From: Lachnospiraceae bacterium
GTDB taxonomy: Bacteria > Bacillota > Clostridia > Lachnospirales > Lachnospiraceae
Direction of reading: 5' to 3'
NCBI GenBank assembly: GCA_031285465.1
Contig: JAITWD010000057.1
Span: forward strand, 1 to 7,187
Length of the DNA: 7,187 nucleotides
Below, in pieces: positions 1 through 6,210 of this stretch; position 1 is the stretch's first letter, and each line of letters begins with the position of its first letter. Both the position numbers and the translations under genes were made by a program. The notes beneath the pieces were generated by a model, which worked only from the letters and a program-made list of their open reading frames with translations, ran no database searches and had not been told where the DNA came from.

Positions 1-192
1 CCTTGTGCACCGGTTGCGCCGGTATCACCCTTCGCGCCTTGTGCACCGGTTGCGCCGGTATCTCCCTTTGTACCTTGTGGACCGGTTGCGCCGGCATCCC
101 CCTTCACGCCTTGTGGACCGGTTGCACCGGTATCTCCCTTTGCGCCTTGTGCACCGGTTGCGCCGGTATCTCCCTTCGCGCCTTGTGCACCG
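1..192. repeat. 36-bp tandem repeat encoding the collagen-like unit
   Basis: Five near-identical 36-bp units start at 1, 37, 73, 109 and 145, each beginning ccttgtg(c/g)accggttg on the plus strand. A sixth at 181 agrees for about 14 bases and then diverges. More degenerate 36-bp units continue to roughly 324 (217, 253, 289), following the same 12-codon frame. The array continues past the left edge. Differences between units are few, partly silent (tcgcg/ttgcg) and partly coding (Ala/Pro, Ala/Val, Ala/Thr), so the array translates into a regular Gly-X-Y rod. Such arrays usually vary in copy number between strains by slippage or unequal recombination. Confidence 0.93.
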
Positions 193-455
193 GTGAGCCC
201 CATATCCCCCTTGGGACCCTGCGCACCTGTTGCCCCTTTATCGCCGGCTGGACCCTGTGGGCCAACCGCCCCGGTTTCGCCTTTGCTGCCCGGTATACCC
301 TGCGCACCTGTTAATCCCTGCTCACCCTGCGGGCCGGTAGCATATACTCCGGTGTCCTGTCCGTCCACGACCCAATTACCATTTTCCCCTATCTCGGGAA
401 TCGGAACCATACCTTTACAATCGTAAAGTTTAACTTCATGATATGCATTTGACAT
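1..455 (-). CDS. Collagen-like Gly-X-Y repeat protein (N-terminal part, cut by window edge)
   Basis: 151 residues are visible; the C-terminus lies beyond position 1. The ATG at 455 has a GAGGA ribosome site 7 nt upstream (463-467). Residues 1-40 are a non-collagen head with no signal peptide or membrane segment; it contains one Cys (13) and the stretch NGNWVVDGQDTG. From Gly41 every third residue is Gly, for 37 uninterrupted triplets. From about residue 88 these settle into a 12-residue unit, GDTGATGAQGAK. The recurring Lys-Gly-Asp is known to stabilise collagen triple helices by interchain ion pairs, and Thr in the third position is a glycosylation site in Bacillus BclA-type proteins. A fibrous trimer is therefore expected. 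Whether it is a spore-surface filament, a cell-surface protein or a phage-type tail fibre depends on the missing C-terminal domain; no phage genes are nearby. The gene follows a terminator, so it is probably transcribed separately. The collagen call is sure; the role is open. Confidence 0.88.
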   Translation of the reverse strand, partial: MSNAYHEVKLYDCKGMVPIPEIGENGNWVVDGQDTGVYATGPQGEQGLTGAQGIPGSKGETGAVGPQGPAGDKGATGAQGPKGDMGLTGAQGAKGDTGATGAQGAKGDTGATGPQGVKGDAGATGPQGTKGDTGATGAQGAKGDTGATGAQ

Positions 456-642
456 TTTTTAATCCTCGCTTTCTTTTTTATTGGTTTATTTACCGTACGT
501 ACGTTATAAAATAATCTTACTCCTTTCGATGGCCCACTGGTTACCCATGTGCCTATTTGTTGTATTTGTCTTGTATATAGACTGGTTTTATCAAACGGCC
601 GCCAGCACCAACCGATCGGCATGATTGTCCGAAAAACAAGGC

Positions 643-681
643 AAAAAAAGTCCGACAGGGCTGTTCACACCCTTGCCGGAC
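643..681 (-). terminator. Rho-independent terminator after the GyrI-like gene
   Basis: On the minus strand the arms at 681-670 and 660-650 pair over 11 positions (one G-T wobble, one bulged A) around a 9-nt loop. The stem is GC-rich and is followed by seven T (649-643). It lies 68 bp after the stop codon at 749 and separates that gene from the collagen-like gene. The rest of 456-748 holds no convincing gene. A TATAAC at 508-503 without a good -35, next to a cgtacgtacg palindrome (494-503), is the only hint of a promoter for the collagen-like gene. Confidence 0.9.
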
Positions 682-748
682 ATCTGCATGCTAAAACTTA
701 ATCCAAATAAGTCCCTAACTTAAAATTACTGCCTCCAATAAGCTACCT

Positions 749-1225
749 TCACTTAAGCGGAAAAACTACCCTCGTCAGCAGATCCTCCTCTGCCGTACCC
801 GCCGGATCATTAAGATAATAATCATAATAAACCCCCGTTGATTGAAGCCCATTCTCCGCCAAATACTGCATCATCGGCCCATAGGTCACTTCGATATCCT
901 TATATGCCCCCTTATGCATCGCTGCAATCGCCTTCCCCGCACAGGTCGTACTCATATAAATCCCGTCGGCCTCCGGCACCGCCTCACTCACTGGAACCCC
1001 TAGTTCAATATCAAACTTCATAAAATCAGCACTGCCGTTTGTATATTTGCAATAAGGTGCCCCCGCTATTTCCTTGCCACACTGTCCCAGATAGGACCAC
1101 AGCTTCTGATAGCCTTCGCCCATAATGCCACCCATATTAGTGAAGTCAATCCCATCATACTTCACCGCGATAGCCATTTCTGCCTCTTTGTCGATCACTT
1201 CGATATTAATTTTTGCCTCGTTCAT
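749..1225 (-). CDS. GyrI-like (AraC effector-binding domain) small-molecule-binding protein
   Basis: A 158-residue stand-alone effector-binding domain of the GyrI-like/BmrR-C/SOUL-like fold. The ATG at 1225 is preceded by GAGGTGG (1238-1232) at 6 nt, which fixes the start. Seen in the sequence: an N-terminal strand with AIAVKYDGID (19-28), a helix with GYQKLWSYLGQCG (38-50), the central segment DFMKFDIELGVPV (67-79), and the family's C-terminal signature near GVYYDYYLNDP (131-141) followed by EEDLLTRVVFPL. In relatives the residue before the YLNDP stretch is usually Glu, the acid that contacts cationic ligands; here it appears to be Asp135. No DNA-binding domain is fused, so it is likely a cytosolic ligand binder or sequesterer. 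It lies downstream of a WYL regulator but has its own promoter and terminator. The family call is firm; the ligand is unknown. Confidence 0.88.
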   Translation of the reverse strand: MNEAKINIEVIDKEAEMAIAVKYDGIDFTNMGGIMGEGYQKLWSYLGQCGKEIAGAPYCKYTNGSADFMKFDIELGVPVSEAVPEADGIYMSTTCAGKAIAAMHKGAYKDIEVTYGPMMQYLAENGLQSTGVYYDYYLNDPAGTAEEDLLTRVVFPLK

Positions 1226-1255
1226 TCTTAGCCACCTCTCATATTTGATAAACTA

Positions 1256-1296
1256 ATTATAGCGCATCACTGCGACAACTGTATGTCATATATGAC
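1256..1296 (-). promoter_or_regulatory. Promoter of the GyrI-like gene with operator-like palindrome
   Basis: A perfect -10 (TATAAT, 1261-1256) sits 18 bp before the ribosome site. At 17-bp spacing the -35 position (1284-1279, ATACAG) is a poor match, which suggests an activated promoter. A perfect 12-bp palindrome, gtcatatatgac (1285-1296), abuts the -35 position, and a second inverted repeat (cgca-tcac-tgcg, 1263-1274) lies in the spacer. The layout fits regulation by a dimeric protein; which one is not shown. Confidence 0.62.
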
Positions 1297-1305
1297 TAAA
1301 AATGT

Positions 1306-1354
1306 GGACAAATATAGAACTGATAAGGACAAAAATACCACCAAAAATAGAACT
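1306..1354. repeat. Short direct repeats upstream of the GyrI-like promoter
   Basis: ggacaaatata (1306-1316) recurs as ggacaaaaata (1327-1337), exactly 21 bp apart and so on the same face of the helix. caaatatagaact (1309-1321) recurs as caaaaatagaact (1342-1354), 33 bp apart, 12 of 13 bases alike. They lie about 55 to 105 bp upstream of the expected transcription start, where an activator would bind. The region is AT-rich, so chance similarity is possible. Confidence 0.45.
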
Positions 1355-1374
1355 AAAACATAAATGCCCAAAGC

Positions 1375-1413
1375 AAAAAGCAGCATTGGCTACGAATAAA
1401 ACGCTAACGCTGC
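1375..1413 (-). terminator. Rho-independent terminator overlapping the WYL gene stop codon
   Basis: Minus-strand arms 1413-1403 (GCAGCGTTAGC) and 1390-1380 (GCCAATGCTGC) pair over 11 positions with one wobble and one A-C mismatch around a 12-nt loop. Five T (1379-1375) and a further T-rich stretch follow. The stop codon TAG (1392-1390) lies in the loop and second arm, so the last codons of the gene form the first arm. It should end the secA-ACT-WYL transcript and explains why the GyrI-like gene has its own promoter. Confidence 0.75.
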
Positions 1414-2298
1414 TCTCATACTATCCGCGACCTCCCTGCGGATACGCTCCGGCGATACTACCTCCACGAAAGGCCCGAAGGACAGAATAAAACCGTACAT
1501 CCAATCATCCTCCGGCATGGATATCCTAACATCGATAGTACCATCCTCATTCTTAGTTATCGATTCCTCATCAAACTCATCATATATCCGATAGAGCATC
1601 CGCGCGGAAAAACGTAAATGCAGTTCCAGAAAGGACAGCCTATCGCCTCTGATCACATTATATTCTTCATCACCGATAACACGTTTTTCAAATTGCTCCC
1701 GGGAAGTTGTCACATTTTTAATCCGTGATATCCGAAATATCCGGTGTTCCTTACGGTTACGGCAAAAGGCGAGCAGATACCAGGTGTAGCGATTGAAATA
1801 AAGCTGCTCCGGTTCAACCATACGACTGCTCTTTTCGCCATTCCCGTTAATATAATCAAATCCGATCACCTGATTACGCATAATGGCATTTTTAATATCG
1901 GTAAATTTATCCCGGTCCTTTTGTGTACTGCTCCACCCCATAAAATCAATATTGACCCAGTTATCGTTACTGGTATTTCGAAATACCGCACCGATCTTCT
2001 CAATCACAGTTTCTATTTCCGGACTGTTGATCGACTGCACTGCCTTAAGTGCCGCCGTCAGATGCACCCGATCGCTCTCCGACAGGATCACACTATTGAT
2101 ACGATATTCTTCTAAAAGTGAAATACCTCCGCCCCGCCCCTTAACCATATAGACCGGTATACCAGCCACTGACAGATCCTCAATATCACGATATATCGTC
2201 CGCACATGTACATCAAACCGCTTCGCCAGCTCATGAGCGGTAATGGTCTTATAATTAAGCAGGAGCACGATCATTTCAATAAGACGATTAAGCTTCAC
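1390..2298 (-). CDS. WYL-domain (YafY-type) transcriptional regulator
   Basis: A 302-residue DNA-binding regulator of usual family length. Domains in order: an N-terminal winged helix-turn-helix of the HTH_11/DeoR type (about 3-60; ITAHELAKRFDVHVRTIYRDI is the recognition region, GRGGGISL the wing); a linker; a WYL domain (about 130-205) with the eponymous Trp-Tyr-Leu at 173-175 and the basic stretch HRIFRISRI (185-193); and the C-terminal WCX extension (about 225-300). WYL domains bind ligands, in some members nucleotides or nucleic acids, and switch the attached DNA-binding domain. The start is GTG at 2298, with AGAGGTGG 4 nt upstream; it gives the family's normal beginning (MKLNRLIEMIVLLL), whereas the next ATG would cut into the HTH. 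It begins 28 bp after the ACT gene with no terminator between, so it is probably cotranscribed with secA. Its target may be the adjacent GyrI-like gene; that is inference. Confidence 0.93.
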   Translation of the reverse strand: MKLNRLIEMIVLLLNYKTITAHELAKRFDVHVRTIYRDIEDLSVAGIPVYMVKGRGGGISLLEEYRINSVILSESDRVHLTAALKAVQSINSPEIETVIEKIGAVFRNTSNDNWVNIDFMGWSSTQKDRDKFTDIKNAIMRNQVIGFDYINGNGEKSSRMVEPEQLYFNRYTWYLLAFCRNRKEHRIFRISRIKNVTTSREQFEKRVIGDEEYNVIRGDRLSFLELHLRFSARMLYRIYDEFDEESITKNEDGTIDVRISMPEDDWMYGFILSFGPFVEVVSPERIRREVADSMRAALAFYS

Positions 2299-2326
2299 CT
2301 CTCCACCTCTGTGCGTCGCGATCGAT

Positions 2327-2713
2327 CTACGCTACACAATATCCCTTTTCTTTTAGCACCTTCACGGCCTCCTCAAGGTGCTCCGACTTAAGAAAAATAT
2401 AGTCGGTATTATAGGTGGAAACCACAAACAGACCAATTCCGGCCGCTGCCAGACAGCCACTGATCCCGGCAATAATCCCCACCAGACCAAAATCCAGCAT
2501 CCCTTCGATTTTTAACCCCCGCCACCCCCGTTCGGCGGCTTCACACTGCGACGGCAACCGCGACGACTCACACACTAGTGATAACTCATCATCGGTTTTA
2601 GAAAGAAAGACATACTCTCTGTTAAAATCCACCCCCGATAGGTCGGCAACCTTAGCGACCGTAAACTCCGGCTCCAGCCGGATCAAACCGATCACGCCTT
2701 CCGTCCACAGCAT
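2327..2713 (-). CDS. ACT domain-containing protein (COG3603/CASTOR-type)
   Basis: A small cytosolic protein of 128 residues if the ATG at 2713 is used. The N-terminal half (EPEFTVAKVADLSGVDF..EYVFLSKTDDELSLVCE) and the C-terminal ACT lobe (71-126: GMLDFGLVGIIAGISGCLAAAGIGLFVVSTYNTDYIFL) match the ACT-repeat family related to eukaryotic CASTOR arginine sensors. ACT lobes bind amino acids, so a sensory or allosteric role is likely, but the ligand is unknown. The ATG overlaps the end of secA by 22 nt and lacks a ribosome site. A TTG at 2686 (codon 10), 5 nt after the secA stop and 9 nt behind GGAAGG, would give MIRLEPEFTVAK, closer to how relatives begin. I list the longer form but think the TTG start is at least as likely. 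Translation coupling to secA is expected either way. Confidence 0.85.
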   Translation of the reverse strand: MLWTEGVIGLIRLEPEFTVAKVADLSGVDFNREYVFLSKTDDELSLVCESSRLPSQCEAAERGWRGLKIEGMLDFGLVGIIAGISGCLAAAGIGLFVVSTYNTDYIFLKSEHLEEAVKVLKEKGYCVA

Positions 2714-5259
2714 TGTTTATACTTTTTCCCGCTGCCACACGGACAGGGATCATTGGGATACACCTTGACATTATCCCGCTTAACCGGCACCTTCCCCAGC
2801 GATTCATCCTTATTGGTTCCGGTTACCTTTGCTACCTGCTCACGTTCCACCTTCTGCTCAATGCGAATGTGGAAAAGCAAACGAACCGTCTCTTCTTTAA
2901 TATTCTGGGTCATTTCACCAAACATATCATAACCGCTCTGTTTATACTCTATCTTCGGATCCTTTTGCCCATAAGCCTGCAGGGACACGCCCTGACGAAG
3001 CTGATCCATATCATCGATGTGATCCATCCATTTGCGGTCGATGACCTTCAGAAGTATTACCCGCTCCAACTCCCTGATGGCTTCTGCTTCTGGAAATTCC
3101 GCTTCTTTGGCTTCATAAAGCTTGACCGCTTCCTCCTTTAGTTGCTGGATAAGCGCCTTCTTTTTCGGCGTCTTCACCCGACCGGCATTGAGCGGCTGTA
3201 ACGGAATGGTTGGCAATAACAGGGTGTTCAGTTCATTAAAATCCCAATCGGCAATGTCACTGTCATCACCAATGGCAATCTCCACACTGTTTTCGGTAAT
3301 ATCGGTAATCATCTTATAAATGGCATCACGCATACTTTCACCGTCGAGCACGTGGCGGCGTTCCTCATAGATGATCTCCCGCTGTTCATTGTTGACCTGA
3401 TCATATTCCAGCAGGTTCTTCCTAATACCATAGTTATTATTCTCAATCTTCTTCTGGGCGGTCTCAATGGCATTGGTCAGCATCTTGTGCTCAATCTCCT
3501 GATTTTCCGGAATCCCCAAAGTGGTAAACATCCGGATCAAACGTTCGGCACCAAACAAACGGAGCAGATCATCCTCAAGCGCAATATAAAATTTTGATTC
3601 GCCAGGGTCACCCTGACGACCGCTTCGACCACGAAGCTGATTATCGATCCGGCGGGATTCGTGTCGCTCGGTTCCGATTATTTTAAGTCCGCCGGCAGCG
3701 CGTGATTCATCGTCCAGCTTGATATCGGTACCACGCCCCGCCATATTGGTGGCGATGGTAACGGCTCCGTGAACACCGGCATCGGCCACTATCTCCGCCT
3801 CCATTTCATGGAACTTGGCATTGAGCACCTTATGGGGTACACCGTTACGATTAAGTAAGAGACTTAGTTCCTCACTGGCCTCAATGGTAATAGTACCTAC
3901 CAGCACCGGTTGTCCCTTGGCATGAGCCTCTTTAACCGCCTGCACGATCGCCCATAGTTTTTCTTTTTTGGTTTTATAGACCGCATCCTGATGATCGATC
4001 CGCGCCACCCGGACATTGGTCGGTATCTCGACCACGTCCATGTTGTAAATATCGCGGAACTCCTTTTCTTCGGTCAAAGCGGTACCGGTCATACCGGATT
4101 TTTTTTCAAATTTATTAAAAAAGTTCTGGAAGGTGATGGTTGCCAGCGTCTTACTCTCCCGCTTCACCTTGACATGTTCCTTGGCTTCGATCGCCTGATG
4201 CAGACCGTCGGAATAACGCCGGCCCGGCATGATCCGGCCGGTAAACTGATCGACGATCATTACCTGCTCGTCCTTCACGACATAGTCCTGGTCACGGAAC
4301 ATCAGATTATGCGCCCGCAGTGCCAGGATGATATTATGCTGGATCTCAATGTTCTCCGAATCGGCAAGATTCTCAATCTGGAAGAACCGTTCCACATGGC
4401 TCACACCCTCGGCGGTCAGGTTGACCACCTTGTCCTTTTCGTTGACCACAAAGTCGCCACTCTCTTCCCGCTCGACCCCCATCAAAACATCCATCTTGGA
4501 AAGATCTTCGACATCATTACCCCGTTTTAGCTGACGCGCCAGGATATCACATATTTCATAAAGCTTGGTTGATTTACCACTCTGCCCGGAAATGATCAGC
4601 GGGGTACGGGCTTCATCCACCAGCACCGAGTCCACCTCATCAATGATGGCATAATGCAGATCACGCAACACCAGTTGTTCTTTATATATAACCATATTGT
4701 CACGCAGATAGTCAAAACCCAGCTCATTGTTGGTCACATAGGTAATGTCACAACGATAGGCAACCTTGCGTTCCTCCGGTTTCATATCATTAAGCACCAC
4801 GCCGACCGAAAGACCCAGGAATTCATGAACCTGTCCCATCCACTCGGCATCACGCTTTGCCAGATAATCATTGACGGTAACTACATAAACACCGCGCCCT
4901 TCCAGCGCATTGAGATAGGCGGGCAACAGACAGGTCTGAGTCTTTCCCTCACCGGTCTTCATCTCGGCAATCCGCCCCTGATGCAGGATAATGCCACCGA
5001 TCAACTGAACCCGATAGTGCTCGGTCTTAAGGATCCGCCTGGCCGCTTCGCGCACCAGCGCATAGGCTTCTGGCAAAAGATCATCAAGCGACTCACCCTC
5101 GCCCAGACGCTTCTTAAACTCCTTCGTCTTCTCTGCCATCTGCTCGTCCGACAGCTCCATCATCGCCGGGCGCAATCCCTCGATGGTCTTCACCGTTCCC
5201 TCGATCCGCTTAAGCTCCCGTTCGCTATGTGTTCCAAATACCTTCTGTACAATTCCCAT
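2692..5259 (-). CDS. secA: Preprotein translocase ATPase SecA
   Basis: Complete, 855 residues, between the B. subtilis (841) and E. coli (901) lengths. SecA is the cytosolic/peripheral motor that binds preproteins and drives them through SecYEG with ATP. Visible landmarks in order: N-terminal helix; Walker A MKTGEGKT (100-107); DYLAKRDAEWM (131-141); Walker B/DEVD IIDEVDSVLVDEARTPLI (205-222); the preprotein cross-linking domain (about 224-370); KSGMTGTA (387-394); NBD2 motif TIATNMAGRGTDI (501-513); arginine-finger motif QLRGRSGRQGD (541-551); helical scaffold ILLKVIDRKWMDHIDDMDQL (735-754); and zinc-binding SEC-C tail CPCGSGKKYKQCC (839-851), which in other species contacts SecB or ribosomes. 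The ATG at 5259 has GGGAG 6 nt upstream. All catalytic motifs are intact. It heads a probable operon with the ACT and WYL genes; the usual Firmicutes neighbour prfB is absent. Confidence 0.99.
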   Translation of the reverse strand: MGIVQKVFGTHSERELKRIEGTVKTIEGLRPAMMELSDEQMAEKTKEFKKRLGEGESLDDLLPEAYALVREAARRILKTEHYRVQLIGGIILHQGRIAEMKTGEGKTQTCLLPAYLNALEGRGVYVVTVNDYLAKRDAEWMGQVHEFLGLSVGVVLNDMKPEERKVAYRCDITYVTNNELGFDYLRDNMVIYKEQLVLRDLHYAIIDEVDSVLVDEARTPLIISGQSGKSTKLYEICDILARQLKRGNDVEDLSKMDVLMGVEREESGDFVVNEKDKVVNLTAEGVSHVERFFQIENLADSENIEIQHNIILALRAHNLMFRDQDYVVKDEQVMIVDQFTGRIMPGRRYSDGLHQAIEAKEHVKVKRESKTLATITFQNFFNKFEKKSGMTGTALTEEKEFRDIYNMDVVEIPTNVRVARIDHQDAVYKTKKEKLWAIVQAVKEAHAKGQPVLVGTITIEASEELSLLLNRNGVPHKVLNAKFHEMEAEIVADAGVHGAVTIATNMAGRGTDIKLDDESRAAGGLKIIGTERHESRRIDNQLRGRSGRQGDPGESKFYIALEDDLLRLFGAERLIRMFTTLGIPENQEIEHKMLTNAIETAQKKIENNNYGIRKNLLEYDQVNNEQREIIYEERRHVLDGESMRDAIYKMITDITENSVEIAIGDDSDIADWDFNELNTLLLPTIPLQPLNAGRVKTPKKKALIQQLKEEAVKLYEAKEAEFPEAEAIRELERVILLKVIDRKWMDHIDDMDQLRQGVSLQAYGQKDPKIEYKQSGYDMFGEMTQNIKEETVRLLFHIRIEQKVEREQVAKVTGTNKDESLGKVPVKRDNVKVYPNDPCPCGSGKKYKQCCGRKA

Positions 5260-5274
5260 TGTAAACTCCCGTCT

Positions 5275-5313
5275 TCATCCGCCCGCTGATGGCGGTCGGA
5301 TAATCCTCATCAT
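5275..5313 (-). promoter_or_regulatory. secA leader: hairpin and possible 12-codon upstream frame
   Basis: Just before the secA ribosome site (5270-5266) a hairpin can form (5295-5291 with 5283-5279: CCGCC/GGCGG, 7-nt loop). The same stretch holds an in-frame mini-ORF, ATG ATG to TGA (5313-5275), reading MMRIIRPPSAGG. The mini-ORF has no visible ribosome site and may be chance. If translated, ribosomes would open the hairpin that borders the secA start. Confidence 0.3.
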
Positions 5314-5340
5314 ATAGATATATTTAAATCTGGAAGAAAT

Positions 5341-5346
5341 ATTATA
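5341..5346 (-). promoter_or_regulatory. Second candidate -10 box upstream of secA
   Basis: A perfect TATAAT (5346-5341) but with no recognisable -35 at 16-18 bp. The -35 position falls in GGTAC-TTTTTTT-GGTACC (5370-5353), a short inverted repeat around a T run that could be an operator or simply AT-rich spacer. It is weaker evidence than the box pair at 5390-5418. Confidence 0.4.
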
Positions 5347-5389
5347 CCGACAGGTACCAAAAAAAGTACCAGAAAAAACTTTAACCTTT

Positions 5390-5418
5390 ATTTTAACAGA
5401 TTTATCCTATTTATTCAA
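5390..5418 (-). promoter_or_regulatory. Candidate sigma-A promoter of secA
   Basis: -35 TTGAAT (5418-5413) and -10 TAAAAT (5395-5390) are separated by exactly 17 bp. Transcription would start near 5383, giving a leader of about 124 nt before the secA ATG. It lies within the 184-bp gap after the LytTR gene; I see no clear terminator for that gene in the gap, so read-through into secA is also possible. Confidence 0.6.
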
Positions 5419-5443
5419 CCTACACGATAAAATCAAGACAAAG

Positions 5444-6199
5444 TCACATCCTGATATCATCAATTCTCCTGACGCCTCCCTTATATGCCACAAACTGCCC
5501 TTCTACGCGATTATAGCGCGCCCGCGGTATTGTAAACTGAATCCCATTATCCATCTGCACCTTATACCGGCTGACCGCCTGCATATACCGCATATTAACC
5601 AAAAAGCTCTGATGGATACGGACAAAACCATTATTTATCAAACTACCTTCAATCTTATTTAGTGTATCATAAAGAGAGTAAATTTTCCACCCATCTTCCA
5701 ACACATGAAATTCCAGCTTGTGTAAATGGCTCTCAATATACAGGAGGCGTTCCAGTGCAACCGCCCGATAGCCTTCATTAAAAAAATAGCCCTGCCAGGG
5801 ACTTAGACCATTTAACTTTCCGATGATCGCATCCATACATTCATAAACATCCGCAATAAAGTCTTCGCCGTTCTTTAAAATATAGCGGAAAACATCCAAT
5901 TTATAGCCCTCGGTCATAAAACCAGGATACTCTGATCCCGATGTTAAGACTACGAATAGTTCCTTACCGATCTCCCGAATCTTCCTTGCCGTTTCAATAC
6001 CGTCGGGATCATCTTTTTTTATGTCCAAAAACACCATTTTGTAATTGGCCAGTTTAGTGCCCTGTTCCAAAAAATCGTTACCCGATCGAAAACTATTCAC
6101 TTCTGAGGCAATCCCCTGTAAACTTAAATATTTGTGCAAAACCGGCCTAACCTTATTACCAATACATTTTTCTTCTTCACATATCGCAATCTTCAGCAT
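5444..6199 (-). CDS. LytTR-family response regulator (LytR/AgrA type)
   Basis: A 251-residue two-domain DNA-binding regulator. The receiver domain (1-125) has the core strand MLKIAIC and an acidic pair Glu8-Glu9 (commonly Asp-Asp), the phospho-acceptor Asp59 in VFLDIKKDDPDG, Thr86 in VVLTS, and Lys109 in FRYILKN, where most relatives have KP. The LytTR domain (about 138-242) shows the family core FVRIHQSFLVNMRYM (192-206) and IPRARYNRV (224-232). Phosphorylation by a membrane histidine kinase is expected, but none is encoded in the window, so this looks like an orphan here. LytTR regulators typically control surface, competence, bacteriocin or quorum-sensing genes. The ATG at 6199 gives the standard start; the ribosome site is poor (AAAAGG only 2 nt away, GAGGA much farther), suggesting controlled translation. 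A strong promoter lies 223 bp upstream, behind an unusually structured leader. Confidence 0.94.
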   Translation of the reverse strand: MLKIAICEEEKCIGNKVRPVLHKYLSLQGIASEVNSFRSGNDFLEQGTKLANYKMVFLDIKKDDPDGIETARKIREIGKELFVVLTSGSEYPGFMTEGYKLDVFRYILKNGEDFIADVYECMDAIIGKLNGLSPWQGYFFNEGYRAVALERLLYIESHLHKLEFHVLEDGWKIYSLYDTLNKIEGSLINNGFVRIHQSFLVNMRYMQAVSRYKVQMDNGIQFTIPRARYNRVEGQFVAYKGGVRRIDDIRM

Positions 6200-6210
6200 A
6201 ACCTTTTCCC

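Noticed and set aside
1..192. Regularly spaced repeats resembling a CRISPR array
   Set aside because: The units are contiguous, with no unique spacers, and translate into Gly-X-Y collagen triplets.
389..622. 77-codon minus-strand frame covering the collagen gene start and upstream region
   Set aside because: It overlaps the collagen-like gene start in another frame, has no ribosome site and no recognisable domain; its composition looks like translated spacer.
3991..4530. 179-codon plus-strand frame inside secA, and other long plus-strand frames at 4654-5289 and 2713-3141
   Set aside because: They are antisense shadows of a fully conserved secA coding frame, with no ribosome sites of note.
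5281..5443. Long open frame without ATG running into the secA leader mini-ORF
   Set aside because: It contains no ATG, GTG or TTG start before 5313 and spans the candidate promoters, so it cannot be a normal leader peptide gene.
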